From Planctomycetota bacterium (GTDB lineage: Bacteria; Planctomycetota; UBA1135; UBA2386), in assembly GCA_020638735.1 (NCBI GenBank), contig JACKHZ010000010.1, positions 124,001 through 188,000 on the forward strand: a DNA stretch of 64,000 bases, written 5' to 3'. Below the pieces are notes generated by a model. It saw only the letters and a list, made by a program, of their open reading frames with translations. It had not been told where the DNA came from and did not search any database. Below, piece by piece: positions 33,635-43,193 of the stretch (its first letter is position 1; every line of letters starts with the position of its first letter). The translations under genes were made by a program, and so were the position numbers.

Positions 33635-36562
33635 TCACCTGCGCGCCGTCAGCGGCGCCGTGCGGTCGATCGCCGCGGCGCCGACCTCGAGCTCGAACGT
33701 GCACCCGAGCGTGTGCTGCAGCTTGTTGGGGCCGTGCGCGTCGACGCGGTAGCGGCCCGGCGGCAGCATCGTGCGGAGCACGTGGCCGCCGTTCTCCCAG
33801 GTGCCGGCGACGAGTCGCGGCGCGCCGCTGTCGGCGTCGCGGATCGTGACCTGCAGTTCGCGCGGCGCAGGTTCGTCCGCGGCGCCCGCGAACGTCATCG
33901 TCACCGCCGTGCCGCTGTGCACCGGCACGTCGAGCTCGGTGTCGTGGCCGTCGCGGATCGTGAACGGCAGCTGCTCGGCGGCGACGTCGTCGCCGTCGAC
34001 CTGTAGCAGGTAGTCGCCGGGCGCCAGCAGCGCCGACTCCAGTCTGCCGCCGACGACATCGACGCTGGTTGCGAACGCATCGCCGCGGCGGATGCGCAGT
34101 TGGCGATCGCTGGGCACGTGCGCGCCGATCAACGTCGCGCGCAGCTTGCCGCCGCGTCGCATGCGCAGCTCGCCGACGTTCCACGTCTCGCCGTCGACGA
34201 GCGTGCGCTGCGGCACACGCATCGCCGCGAAGCCCTCGGCGCGCAGCACCAGGTGGTAGGCGCCGGCCGGCAGCGGACCGAACTCGAAGCCGCCGTCGGG
34301 GTGGTTGGCCTCGCTGACACCGACACCGCCGGCGTGCGCGTCGTCGGCCGCGACGCCGACGATGACGTTGGCCAGCGGCGCGCCCTGGCCGTCCACGACG
34401 CGGCCGCGGATGTGCGCCGCGGTCGGCGTCGGCATCGTCACCACGACTTCGTCGTCGCCCGGCACGACGCCGGCGCGGCGCAGCTGCTGCACGCGGCTGG
34501 TGCGCACCGTCAGGTAGATCGGCACCGCGGGCTCGCAGTTGCTCAGCTCGAAGCGGCCTTCGTCGTCGGTCTTGGCGATCGCGAACCACGGCCCGGCGGT
34601 GTCCGGGTAGTGGGTGCCGGTGATGGTGGCGCCGGCGATCGGCGCGCCGTCATGCGCGACGACACGGCCGCGCAGCGTCGCCTGTACGGGCAGCACCGGA
34701 TCCCATCGCACCGTCTCGCCTGGTGCCACGTCGAGGTCGTGCTCGACGGTGTCGCCACCTTCGGTCGACAACGACAGGTGCAGGTTGCCCGGGCCGATGT
34801 CGCGCATCGCATACGAGCCGTCCGCCGCGGTGCGATCGGCGACGGCGAACGGACCGCTGCCGAACACCGACAGGAAGGCGCCGGCCACCGGGCGGCCGAG
34901 CGAGTCGCGCGCGACGCCGTGCACCGCAGCGCCGGGCTGCAGGCGGAAGGTCTGCTCGACGGTCTCCCCGGCGCGCACTTCGACGGCGAAGGCCTCCGAG
35001 TGCATGCTGCGGGTGACGATCGCGACCGGCAGCTCGCCGGCGGCGAGCGAATCGCAGACGAAACGGCCGTCGTCGTCGGTGCGCCGCGCCTCGTAGGCGG
35101 GCGCGGTCTCTTCGCCGGGCATCGCGCCTTGCACCCCGAGATACACGAGCGCGCCGCGCACCGGTTCGCCGTCGGCGTCGAGCGCGAGGCCGCGCAGCGA
35201 ACCGCCGCGCTGGTCGAGCACCAGCTGCAGTTCGATCGAGCCGCCGACGCTGCCGGCGACCTGGCGCAGTCCGCTCGCGGCGAAGCCCGCGGCGCGGGCG
35301 CCGGCGTAGCAGACGCTGTCCACGTCGCGCGCGAGGAAGCGCCCGTCGGCGTCGGTGCACGCGACGACGACCGGCTCGCGGCCGCCGCGGCCGACCACCA
35401 GCACTTCGGCATCGGCGATCGGGTGCGCTTCGCCGTCGACGACGCTGCCGGTCAGGTCGAGGCCGTCGCGCATCTGCAGCGTCGCGGTCGCTTCGGCGCC
35501 GGCGACGATCTCGACCGGCACCGGTTCGCAGTCCTGCAGGCCGCCGCGGTTGCCGCTGGCGAGCACGGTCGCGGGGCGGATCGCGGCGAAGGTGACGACG
35601 CCCGTGGCGTCGGTGTAGGCCTGGCGGTTGTCGGTCACGGCGCCCAGCAACTGCACGGCGACGCCTTCTGCCGCGGCGCCGTCGGACCACTGCACGGTCA
35701 CCGTCAGTGAGCCGGTCGTCGCCGCTGAGGTCGCCGCCGTGCTCGGTGGCGCGTCGGCGACGGCGGTGCGTTCGCCCGCGGTGGATGCCTGTGCCGCCTC
35801 CTTCGGGGTCGACGCGGAGCCGCTGGTCGCGGCCGCGACCGGGTTGGAGGCGTGCTCGTCGGGCGGCGGCGGCACGATCGGTGGCGCCATCAGCGACCAC
35901 GTCACCAGTCCGATCACCAGTGCGGCGGCCGTGGCCGTGAGCAGCTTGGTCTTCATCGACAGCATCAGCAGTCCTCCGAGCAGGGTCGTCGTCGCCACGC
36001 CCGCAACGAGCGAGGTGTCGGCCAGCGGTGCCAGCGCCGCGAACCACGCAGCACGATCGCCACCGTGTTGCGCGTCGAGCTCTTCGCGCAGCCGCTCGAA
36101 CGCGCGCCGATGCCGCGTACGCACGGTCTCGACCGGCACGCCGAGGCGCTTCGCCACGTCGCGCGGCGGCAGCCCTTCGAACCAGCGCAGCACGACGACG
36201 TCGCGGTAGGCATCGGGCAGCGCCAGCACGGCCTTCACCACCGCGGCGCGGGCGTGTTCGCGTTGGAGCAGTTCGTCGACCGATGGCGCGCGATCGGGCT
36301 GCTGCCCGGCGACGAAGTCTTCACGGTCCCGCCGCCGCTTCGCCGAGCGCCGCTGCTTGCCGGCCAACCGCCGCAGCACCGTCGTCAGCCAGCCGCGCGG
36401 CGTGTGCATCGGCGCCGGCCCGGCCTCGAGCGCGGCGAGCCACGCGTCCTGCGCGAGGTCTTCGGCCTGCTGCCGGTCGCCGACCAGGAGCCGCGCCAGC
36501 TCACGAACGAACGGCTCGTGCTGCAGCAGCTCCTGCGGGTCGCGTTGGGGGATCGACGTCAC
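33635..36562 (-). CDS. ECF sigma factor fused to membrane segments and carboxypeptidase-regulatory-like tail
   Basis: 975 residues. Residues 10-50 resemble sigma-70 region 2 (V-R-E-L-A-R-L-L-V-G-D-R-Q-Q-A-E-D-L-A-Q-D-A-W split by variants). Residues 115-162 are region 4 (L-P-D-A-Y-R-D-V-V-V-L-R-W-F, then G-V-P-V-E-T-V-R-T-R). Hydrophobic stretches at about 184-201 and 206-225 follow, then a Pro/Ala/Thr linker and about 700 residues of repeated beta domains (pattern L-x-G-x-V-V-D-x-x-G-x-P-I-A-x-A), a carboxypeptidase-regulatory-like fold. Hence a membrane-tethered sigma factor with an outside sensory tail; how it is released is unknown. It is 44 bases downstream of the FG-GAP gene, in the same direction. 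Confidence 0.88.
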   Translation of the reverse strand: MTSIPQRDPQELLQHEPFVRELARLLVGDRQQAEDLAQDAWLAALEAGPAPMHTPRGWLTTVLRRLAGKQRRSAKRRRDREDFVAGQQPDRAPSVDELLQREHARAAVVKAVLALPDAYRDVVVLRWFEGLPPRDVAKRLGVPVETVRTRHRRAFERLREELDAQHGGDRAAWFAALAPLADTSLVAGVATTTLLGGLLMLSMKTKLLTATAAALVIGLVTWSLMAPPIVPPPPDEHASNPVAAATSGSASTPKEAAQASTAGERTAVADAPPSTAATSAATTGSLTVTVQWSDGAAAEGVAVQLLGAVTDNRQAYTDATGVVTFAAIRPATVLASGNRGGLQDCEPVPVEIVAGAEATATLQMRDGLDLTGSVVDGEAHPIADAEVLVVGRGGREPVVVACTDADGRFLARDVDSVCYAGARAAGFAASGLRQVAGSVGGSIELQLVLDQRGGSLRGLALDADGEPVRGALVYLGVQGAMPGEETAPAYEARRTDDDGRFVCDSLAAGELPVAIVTRSMHSEAFAVEVRAGETVEQTFRLQPGAAVHGVARDSLGRPVAGAFLSVFGSGPFAVADRTAADGSYAMRDIGPGNLHLSLSTEGGDTVEHDLDVAPGETVRWDPVLPVQATLRGRVVAHDGAPIAGATITGTHYPDTAGPWFAIAKTDDEGRFELSNCEPAVPIYLTVRTSRVQQLRRAGVVPGDDEVVVTMPTPTAAHIRGRVVDGQGAPLANVIVGVAADDAHAGGVGVSEANHPDGGFEFGPLPAGAYHLVLRAEGFAAMRVPQRTLVDGETWNVGELRMRRGGKLRATLIGAHVPSDRQLRIRRGDAFATSVDVVGGRLESALLAPGDYLLQVDGDDVAAEQLPFTIRDGHDTELDVPVHSGTAVTMTFAGAADEPAPRELQVTIRDADSGAPRLVAGTWENGGHVLRTMLPPGRYRVDAHGPNKLQHTLGCTFELEVGAAAIDRTAPLTARR

Positions 36563-36606
36563 GCCGGCAACGTACCCGCGGGCCGCAGAACCGGTTCAGC
36601 GCCCGG

Positions 36607-39078
36607 TCATTCGTGCACGACGCCGCGCACGGCGCCGAAGAGGCGCACACCGGCGTCGTCGATCACGACGTGCTGCGCGAACAGCTCGACGCCGAGCAGC
36701 ACCGGCTGGTCCGGCACCGCCACCTCGAACACCGTCACCGGCTCGAAGGTCGTCAGCGCCACCGGCCCGAACACCGCGGCGCCGCTCGGATCGACGCGCA
36801 GCGGGCCGAACGGCGTCGGCACCGCCGGCGACAGCGCCGCGCGCCCGACCACCACCGCGCCCAGCGACGCGCCGACCGGCCGCTGCACGACCTGCAGGCG
36901 CCAGGTCGCGCCGAGCGTCGGCAGTTCGCGCGCGAACAGCTGGCGTTGCAGGTTGCTGAGCATGCTTGCGCCGGACACCAGGTCGAGGTCACCGTCGGCG
37001 TCGAGGTCGCCGTGCGTGAGCAACTCGGCGCCGGCGACCAACCCGCGCCACGGCGCACCGTCGCCGGTGACATCGGTGAACGCGAACTCGCCGTCGTTGC
37101 GCAACAGCAGCGTTCGGTTGCTCGACAAGTACGGGCGCACTGCGACATCGAGGTCCCCGTCGCCGTCGGCATCGAACGGCACCAGGTCCTCGACCGCGTG
37201 CATCGCGTTCGGGGGCAACAACGCCGCCGCGACCACGAACGGCGCCGGCCAGCGGTTCTCGAGGATCGTCAAGCGCTCGCCCCAGCCGAGCATGCCGTTG
37301 TTCCCGATCAGCAGGTCCTGGTCGCCGTCGCCGTCCAGGTCCGCCGCCGCTACGCAGCTGGCCGGCGCCACGCCCGGCAGCGCCGGCATCGCCGTGAACG
37401 TGCCCGCGCCGGTCACCCGCGACCACGCCGGCACCTGGCCGTCGAGCAGGTAGATGGCGTCGACGCGGCCGTCTCCGTCGAGGTCGGCGGCGCACGCCGG
37501 GTCCGCCCAGGCGACGCCGGCGAGCACCGTCATCGCGAAGCTGCCCGCCTGGTTCGGCATCCACGCGAGCCCGCCGTACGCACCGGAGCCGACCGGCATC
37601 TGCGTCAACAGGTCGAGGTCGCCGTCGCCGTCGACGTCCAGCGCGACCGGCCGGCGCACCGGCACCGCCAACGCGTGCGGCACGAGCCCGGCACCGGCGA
37701 CGTTCTCGAAGTAGCTGTCGTTACCGACCGGGACCACGTCCGGCAGCCCGTCGCCGTTCAGGTCGAAGGTGCCCCACGGCGTCGAGTTCCACGTCACCGT
37801 CACCGCGCTCGGCGGCAGCTGCGCCAACACGTTCGGGAACGCGCCGTAGCCGTCGTTGCCGAGCACGCGCACGTAGCCGAGCGAGTCGGCGATCAGGTCG
37901 ACCATGCCGTCGCCGTTCATGTCGGCGATCGCATGCACCGCGGTGATCGGCTGCGAAGCGGTCGGCGGCGTCAGGAAGTTGCCGTCGCCGTCGTTGCGCA
38001 GCGTCGGGATGCCGATCCGGTCGGCGTCGCCGTCGCCGTCGATGTCGGCGTAGAAGCTGCCGATGTTCGCGGTGTCGCCGACGGGGGTGAAGTTGCCGTG
38101 GCCGTCGTTCTGCAGCACGCCGAGGCCTTCGGCCAGGATGTCCAGGTCGCCGTCGCCGTCGTAGTCGACCACCACGCTGCGGCGCGGCAGGTCGTACGGC
38201 GTCGGCAGGCTGTGGTAGACGAAGTTGCCGGCGCCGTCGTTCTCCATCCAGCCGCCGCCGAAGAAGGCTCCGGGGTAGCCCGCGAAGTAGGTGTCGATCA
38301 CGAAGTCGCGGTCGCCGTCCCCGTCGAGGTCCCCGGCCGCGACCGAGGTCCCGGACGGTCCTGCAGGCGTGGGATCGCCGAAGTGCCCGGTGCCGTCGTT
38401 GCGCAGCAGCTCGCTGCTCGCGTCCTGGTTGACGCGCAGCAGGTCGAGGTCGCCGTCGCCGTCGTAGTCGCCGAGGTCGACGCCGGTCGTCAGGTCCCAG
38501 CTGGCCGGCAGGTTGCCGCTGCCGTCGCCGAACACGCCGTTGCCGTCGTTGAGGTAGAGCACGTCGAAGCCGCCGCAGCCGCCGACCACGTCGAGGTCAC
38601 CGTCGCCGTCGACGTCGCCGACCGCGAGCGCGCGGGTCTCGCGCGTCAGCGCCGGCAGGTCGCCGAGCGACAACGTCAGCACGCCGGAGCCGTCGTTGCG
38701 ACACAGCGTGTCGAGGGTCTGGTTGGCGAACAGCGCGTCGAGGTCGCCGTCGCCGTCGAAGTCGGCGAGCGCGACGTCGTAGGACAGCGACGGCGCGAGC
38801 TGCAGGAACGAGTCGGGCATGCGTTCGAACCAGCCGGTGCCGTCGTTGCTCAGCCAGAAGCTGCGGTCCCCCGAGCCCGCCGCGCCGAAGCAGGCCAGTA
38901 GCTGGTCGAGGTCGCCGTCGCCGTCGAGGTCGCCCGCACGCGCGACCCGCCAGTCGACGACCAGCTCCGGTGCCAACCCGCTGCGCCCCAGCTGTTGGAA
39001 GTCCTGGGCGATCGCGACGCCCATCGACAGCGTCAGGATCAGCGGGAAGGTGAGAACGGCGGCGCGCGGACCGGGCAT
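36607..39078 (-). CDS. secreted FG-GAP/VCBS-repeat protein
   Basis: 823 residues. The start at 39078 follows AGGAGGA about 3-4 bases upstream in the reverse strand. The signal peptide (MPGPRAAVLTFPLILTLSMG, cleavage at A-I-A before Q) exports it. Nearly the whole mature chain consists of repeated calcium-loop units D-x-D-G-D-G-D-x-D spaced ~45-60 residues, the FG-GAP/VCBS pattern that folds into a beta-propeller like the integrin alpha head. It is therefore probably a large extracellular Ca-binding adhesion or scaffolding protein. The C-terminal ~150 residues lack the repeat. No catalytic domain is visible. The repeats explain the strongly periodic GTCGCCGTCGCCGTC-like DNA across this gene. 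Confidence 0.92.
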   Translation of the reverse strand: MPGPRAAVLTFPLILTLSMGVAIAQDFQQLGRSGLAPELVVDWRVARAGDLDGDGDLDQLLACFGAAGSGDRSFWLSNDGTGWFERMPDSFLQLAPSLSYDVALADFDGDGDLDALFANQTLDTLCRNDGSGVLTLSLGDLPALTRETRALAVGDVDGDGDLDVVGGCGGFDVLYLNDGNGVFGDGSGNLPASWDLTTGVDLGDYDGDGDLDLLRVNQDASSELLRNDGTGHFGDPTPAGPSGTSVAAGDLDGDGDRDFVIDTYFAGYPGAFFGGGWMENDGAGNFVYHSLPTPYDLPRRSVVVDYDGDGDLDILAEGLGVLQNDGHGNFTPVGDTANIGSFYADIDGDGDADRIGIPTLRNDGDGNFLTPPTASQPITAVHAIADMNGDGMVDLIADSLGYVRVLGNDGYGAFPNVLAQLPPSAVTVTWNSTPWGTFDLNGDGLPDVVPVGNDSYFENVAGAGLVPHALAVPVRRPVALDVDGDGDLDLLTQMPVGSGAYGGLAWMPNQAGSFAMTVLAGVAWADPACAADLDGDGRVDAIYLLDGQVPAWSRVTGAGTFTAMPALPGVAPASCVAAADLDGDGDQDLLIGNNGMLGWGERLTILENRWPAPFVVAAALLPPNAMHAVEDLVPFDADGDGDLDVAVRPYLSSNRTLLLRNDGEFAFTDVTGDGAPWRGLVAGAELLTHGDLDADGDLDLVSGASMLSNLQRQLFARELPTLGATWRLQVVQRPVGASLGAVVVGRAALSPAVPTPFGPLRVDPSGAAVFGPVALTTFEPVTVFEVAVPDQPVLLGVELFAQHVVIDDAGVRLFGAVRGVVHE

Positions 39079-39247
39079 GGCTTCCTCCTGGATCGTGCAT
39101 TGTACGTGGAGCCGTCGGCACTGCCTCCGACGGCATGCCGGCAACTCGCCCGCGGTCCGGCGCAGCGGTTCACGACACGGAGGCAGCGGGCAGGTTGCCG
39201 CCGCCGTCACTCCGACTACCATGGCCACCTGCAAAGGGAGAAGAACC

Positions 39248-40465
39248 ATGCCCCGCTGTCCGCACCTTCGCGCCGCCATCGGCGCATTGCTCGTCTCGCA
39301 CCTCGCCGCGCAGACCACCTGGGTGGTGCCCGACGGCACCGACCCCGACGTCTACATCGCGCAAGCATCCCCCGGTGACACCCTGCAGCTCTCCGGCGAG
39401 CACCCCGGCTTCACGCTCGACAGGGGGCTGACGGTGCTCGGGCCGGCCGACGTCCGCATCTACACGCCGCCGTTCACCGACACCGCGGTGCATGTCGTGC
39501 TGCCCCCCGGGCAGCGAGCGCGTTTCATCGGGGTGCGCTTCATCGGCTTCATCAGCAGCTCGGGGCCCGGCTCGGGCGGGGACGTGCACGTCGACGGCGA
39601 CGTGTCGTTCGAGGACTGCTACTGGGGCACGCAATACGTGAGCGGCGTCGCGGTGCCGGCGTCGTTGACCGTCAGCTCCGGCGCGGTGCAGGTCGTGCGG
39701 TGCACGATCTACGGCTCGTATCAGACGGTCGCGCTCAACCTCACTGGCGGCCATTGCTCGATCGCGGACTCCGTGCTGAACGGCGCGAACTTCCTTTCGG
39801 GCTGGAGCTTCGTGCCGCAACCGGCCGTGCGTCAGGCAGGCGGGACGCTGGTGGCGTCGCACGTGACGATGCTTGGCGGCTACGGCGGGAGCTACTTCTT
39901 CGGCACGCTGCTGACCAATGACGCCGCGCCGGGCATGGAGCAGGTCGGCGGTGTCGCGTACCTCAGCGACAGCGAACTGCGCGGCGGCGACGGCCGCGGC
40001 TTCTCGTTGGCCAAGGCCGGCCCGGCGCTGGCGGGATACGGCCAGTGCCTGCACGCGCGGACGCAGCTGGTCGACGGCGTCTCGTCGCTGGGGCTCACCG
40101 GGCCGACAACCGGTGACGTGTCCGATCCGGCGATGGTCGGCGTGTCGATGACGACGCCGCTGCGGTTGGCGCAGCCCTACGCGGTGGTCGGCACGGCCGG
40201 CAGCTCGCTCGGGTTGTTCGCGACGATCGGCACCTTCGACCTCGCGATGACCCAGGGCGCGCCGCTGGTCGAACCGCTCTACGGCACGCCCGGCACGCAC
40301 GTCGTGCTGACGGTCGCCACGCCGGCCGCGGGGCAGCAGGTGGCGACCAACGGCAGCGTGCCCAACATGCCGGCGCTGGTCGGCGCGACGGTGTGGTTCC
40401 AGTGCCTGCAGCTGGATGGCGCGGCGGTGCGGCTGTCGTCGGTGGTGGGCGGCACGATACTGTGA
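39248..40465 (+). CDS. secreted beta-helix-like protein, unknown
   Basis: 405 residues. ATG 39248 follows AGGGAG at 39235-39240. The signal peptide (MPRCPHLRAAIGALLVSHLA, cleavage before AQTT) is clear. Residues about 30-260 have repeated short G/V/T-rich strands (pattern x-V-x-V-D-G-D-V-S-F-E-D-C; S-x-V-L-N-G-A-N-F; Y-L-S-D-S-E-L-R-G-G) resembling a right-handed parallel beta-helix as in pectate-lyase-like or polysaccharide-binding proteins, without catalytic residues I can name. The C-terminus has the shared signature strand A-T-V-W-F-Q-C-L-Q-L-D. It stops 7 bases before the next gene, the papain-like protein, so the two are probably one transcript. Confidence 0.75.
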   Translation: MPRCPHLRAAIGALLVSHLAAQTTWVVPDGTDPDVYIAQASPGDTLQLSGEHPGFTLDRGLTVLGPADVRIYTPPFTDTAVHVVLPPGQRARFIGVRFIGFISSSGPGSGGDVHVDGDVSFEDCYWGTQYVSGVAVPASLTVSSGAVQVVRCTIYGSYQTVALNLTGGHCSIADSVLNGANFLSGWSFVPQPAVRQAGGTLVASHVTMLGGYGGSYFFGTLLTNDAAPGMEQVGGVAYLSDSELRGGDGRGFSLAKAGPALAGYGQCLHARTQLVDGVSSLGLTGPTTGDVSDPAMVGVSMTTPLRLAQPYAVVGTAGSSLGLFATIGTFDLAMTQGAPLVEPLYGTPGTHVVLTVATPAAGQQVATNGSVPNMPALVGATVWFQCLQLDGAAVRLSSVVGGTIL

Positions 40466-40472
40466 CCGGGCC

Positions 40473-41774
40473 ATGGCCCGGTCCACCTCGTCGTTCGCCG
40501 CCTTCGCCCTGCTCGCCGCTGCGCAGCTGCCCGCGCAGCAGCGGTCGCTCGAGCTGACGCCGCTCGTCGATGACTCGACCTGCACGACCTTCTTCGAAGG
40601 CGGCGCGCTCGGGCGACGGATGCAGGTGGCGGGCGATTCGGCGCCAGTCGTGTTGCTGCAGCGCGGCCCGGGCCGGCGCGACGTGATGGTCGCCGTGCAA
40701 GTGCACGAAGGGCAGCCGCGCGCGACGCTGGCGTGGTCGGAACGGCCGCAGGACGGCGGGAGCGGGGATTCGCCGGCACACGAGACGCAGAAGGCGGTGC
40801 CGTCGCAGCTCCTGACGCGCCTCGACGAACTGCTCCGGGCGATGCTGCGGCGCGTGCGCCACGAAGAGATCGGGCCCGACCCGGGTGCGGTCGAGACGAT
40901 GCTGTTCCTGGTGCAGCAGCCACCGGACGAACCGATGGCGGGACGCGCCGACGCGCCGCAGCCGGGCACGCGCCCGGCGATGCTGGTCGAGGTCGGCGAG
41001 GCGCTGATCGCGTTCGTCGAAACGCCGGCGGATGCACCGGAAGGCGGGGAACTGGCCGCGCTGGCGCGCCTGCATCGTGCGATGACCGCGCTCGAGCGGC
41101 GGCTGGTCACCGAGGACGCACCGGGGCCCGCCGATCAGGCCGGCGGTAGGCCCGAAGTCGACCTGCGCGCGCAGATCGGGCTCTACGGCGTCGGCCCGCG
41201 ACCGCAGGGCGCGCGCCCGACCTGCTCGATCTTCACCACCGTCAGCGCCTTCGAGTTCGCGCTCGCGCGCGCCACCGGCCGCGGCCAGCGACTCAGCGTC
41301 GACTACTGCAACTGGGCCGCCAACGCTGCGACCGGACGGCGCGACGACGGCGACTTCTTCCACTGTGCGCTGGCCGGCTGGCAGAAGTTCGGCATGTGCC
41401 ACGACGAGCTGTGGCCCTACGCGGCGAAGTTCCGCGGCGACGAGGCGCCGCCGGCCGAAGCGCTGGTCGACGGCGGACGCGTGCTCGAAGCAGCGCAGCG
41501 GCTGCGGGTGCGGTGGATCCGCCCGATCGGCGGCGGCGCCGGGCTCGACGCGGCGCAGATGGCCGACCTGCACGCGACGCTCGCGGCCGGCTGGCCGATC
41601 GCCGCCGGCTCTTCGCACAGCCGGCTGCTGGTCGGCTATCGGCGCGACGAGAAGGCCGACGGCGGCGGCGTGTTCCTGACCATGGACTCGGCGCTGAATC
41701 GCTTCGCCGAGGTGCCGCTGGCGTTCGTGCGCGACAAGGTCAACGACGCCTTCGTCGTCGAGCTGCGGCCGTGA
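40473..41774 (+). CDS. secreted papain-like (C1-type) cysteine peptidase homologue
   Basis: 433 residues with a signal peptide (MARSTSSFAAFALLAAAQLPA, before QQ). The first ~230 residues are an unknown domain. The C-terminal ~200 resemble the C1A peptidase fold: C251 in R-P-T-C-S-I-F-T-T where papain has Q-G-S-C-W, and H382 in S-S-H-S-R-L-L-V-G-Y, followed by T-M-D-S-A-L-N where the catalytic Asn would sit. The Cys and His are present but the surrounding motif is divergent, so activity is plausible rather than certain. The start follows the upstream secreted protein by 7 bases. Confidence 0.65.
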   Translation: MARSTSSFAAFALLAAAQLPAQQRSLELTPLVDDSTCTTFFEGGALGRRMQVAGDSAPVVLLQRGPGRRDVMVAVQVHEGQPRATLAWSERPQDGGSGDSPAHETQKAVPSQLLTRLDELLRAMLRRVRHEEIGPDPGAVETMLFLVQQPPDEPMAGRADAPQPGTRPAMLVEVGEALIAFVETPADAPEGGELAALARLHRAMTALERRLVTEDAPGPADQAGGRPEVDLRAQIGLYGVGPRPQGARPTCSIFTTVSAFEFALARATGRGQRLSVDYCNWAANAATGRRDDGDFFHCALAGWQKFGMCHDELWPYAAKFRGDEAPPAEALVDGGRVLEAAQRLRVRWIRPIGGGAGLDAAQMADLHATLAAGWPIAAGSSHSRLLVGYRRDEKADGGGVFLTMDSALNRFAEVPLAFVRDKVNDAFVVELRP

Positions 41775-41839
41775 ACGGGCTCGGATAGCGGAGACCGGAC
41801 GTCGCGCCGGCGCCGCATCCCGCTACGTTCTGCGCCCGC

Positions 41840-43168
41840 ATGGAGCCCTCTCCCGAAGGCGCGCCGCGGCGCCGCATGTCCCTGCCGACCAGGATCCTGC
41901 TCGGCCTCGTCCTCGGCGCGGTGGTCGGCGCGGTGCTCAACGTGCTCTACGCGCCGCCGCTCGGCGAGCCCAAGCCCGAGGCCTACGTGCGCGTCGAGTG
42001 GTGGGCCGACGAGGTCGTCAAGCCGTTCGGCACGCTGTTCCTCAACCTGCTGTTCATGGTCGTCGTGCCGATCGTGTTCTGCTCGTTGTTCCTCGGCGTG
42101 GCCGGGCTCGGCAGCGTGCAGAAGCTCGGCTCGCTCGGCAGCCGCACGCTGCTGTGGTTCCTCGGCACGACCGGCCTGGCGGCGGTGCTCGGCATCACGC
42201 TGGTGCGCGTCATCGAGCCGGGCAAGAACGTCTCGCCCGACGTCGTCGAGGCGATCAAGCAGCAGTACGCGTCGACCGCGCAGCAGAAGATCGCGCAGAG
42301 CGCGGGCGCCAAGGGCTGGCTCGAGATGGTCGTCGACATGGTGCCGAAGAACGTCGTCGGCGCCGCCGGCGACAACACCAAGATCCTCGGTCTGATCGTC
42401 TTCGCGCTGATCCTCGGCGCGGCAGCGACGCGGCTGCCGCAGGACCGCACGCGCGTGCTGCGCGAGCTGTGCGAGAGCCTCTACGAGCTGTGCGTCAAGG
42501 TGCTCGGCTGGGTCATGGAGTTCGCGCCGATCGGCGTCGCCTGCCTGATCTTCCACGCCTCGGCCAAGCTCGGCTTCGACGTCATGAAGCTGGTCGGCTG
42601 GTACTTCGTCACCGCGATGGGCGGGCTGATCTTCTACCAGCTGGTGGTCGTCACGGCGCTGGCACGGGTGTTCGCCGGGCTGTCGCCGCGGCGCTTCTAC
42701 CGCGGCGTGCGCACGCTGCTGATCACCGCGTTCTCGACCTCGTCGTCCAACGCGACGATGCCGACCACCATCCGCACCGCGGTCGACGAGTTCGGCGCGC
42801 CCAAGGAGATCGCCGGCTTCGTCATGCCGCTCGGCGCGACGATGAACATGAACGGCACCGCGCTGTTCGAGGGCGTGTCGGTGCTGTTCCTGGCGCAGGT
42901 CTACGGCAAGGGCCTGTCGATCGGCGAGCAGCTGCTGGTGGTCGGGGTGGCGGTGTTGACCGCGATCGGCGCCGCTGGCGTGCCCGGTGGTTCGATCCCG
43001 CTGCTGGCGATCGTGCTGATCCAGGTCGGCGTGCCACCCGAGTTCCTGGCGCTGATCCTCGGCGTCGATCGTCTGGTCGACATGACGCGCACGCTGCCCA
43101 ACGTCACCAGCGACCTGGTCTGCAGCCTGTGGCTGTCGCGCCGCGAAGGCCACCAGCTCAAGGCGTGA
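41840..43168 (+). CDS. sodium/proton-dicarboxylate or glutamate symporter (DAACS/SDF family)
   Basis: 442 residues with eight or so membrane helices and two re-entrant loops. The family signatures are intact: the serine-rich hairpin S-T-S-S-S-N-A-T-M-P-T-T, the N-M-N-G-T motif (G-A-T-M-N-M-N-G-T-A), G-V-P-G-G-S in the second hairpin and D-R-L-V-D-M-T-R-T-L-P-N-V in the substrate-binding segment. It imports dicarboxylates or acidic/neutral amino acids with Na+ or H+; the exact substrate is uncertain. Its last codons (Q-L-K-A and stop) lie inside the 38-bp direct repeat 43156-43193. Confidence 0.95.
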   Translation: MEPSPEGAPRRRMSLPTRILLGLVLGAVVGAVLNVLYAPPLGEPKPEAYVRVEWWADEVVKPFGTLFLNLLFMVVVPIVFCSLFLGVAGLGSVQKLGSLGSRTLLWFLGTTGLAAVLGITLVRVIEPGKNVSPDVVEAIKQQYASTAQQKIAQSAGAKGWLEMVVDMVPKNVVGAAGDNTKILGLIVFALILGAAATRLPQDRTRVLRELCESLYELCVKVLGWVMEFAPIGVACLIFHASAKLGFDVMKLVGWYFVTAMGGLIFYQLVVVTALARVFAGLSPRRFYRGVRTLLITAFSTSSSNATMPTTIRTAVDEFGAPKEIAGFVMPLGATMNMNGTALFEGVSVLFLAQVYGKGLSIGEQLLVVGVAVLTAIGAAGVPGGSIPLLAIVLIQVGVPPEFLALILGVDRLVDMTRTLPNVTSDLVCSLWLSRREGHQLKA

Positions 43169-43193
43169 CGCACGGCCGCTCGGCGCGGTCGAT
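43156..43193. repeat. 38-bp direct repeat flanking the nucleotidyltransferase cassette, left copy
   Basis: Matches 44071-44108 at 37 of 38 positions (constant offset 915; the only mismatch is C43177/T44092). The two flanks differ immediately outside. The left copy carries the last codons and stop of the symporter; the right copy carries the last codons of the 119-residue secreted protein on the reverse strand. With one copy only, the two genes would have overlapping convergent 3' ends. Confidence 0.93.

Noticed and set aside
36607..39078. Periodic GTCGCC-type DNA as a tandem repeat array
   Set aside because: It results from repeated D-x-D-G-D-G-D codons in FG-GAP units; the units differ in between.
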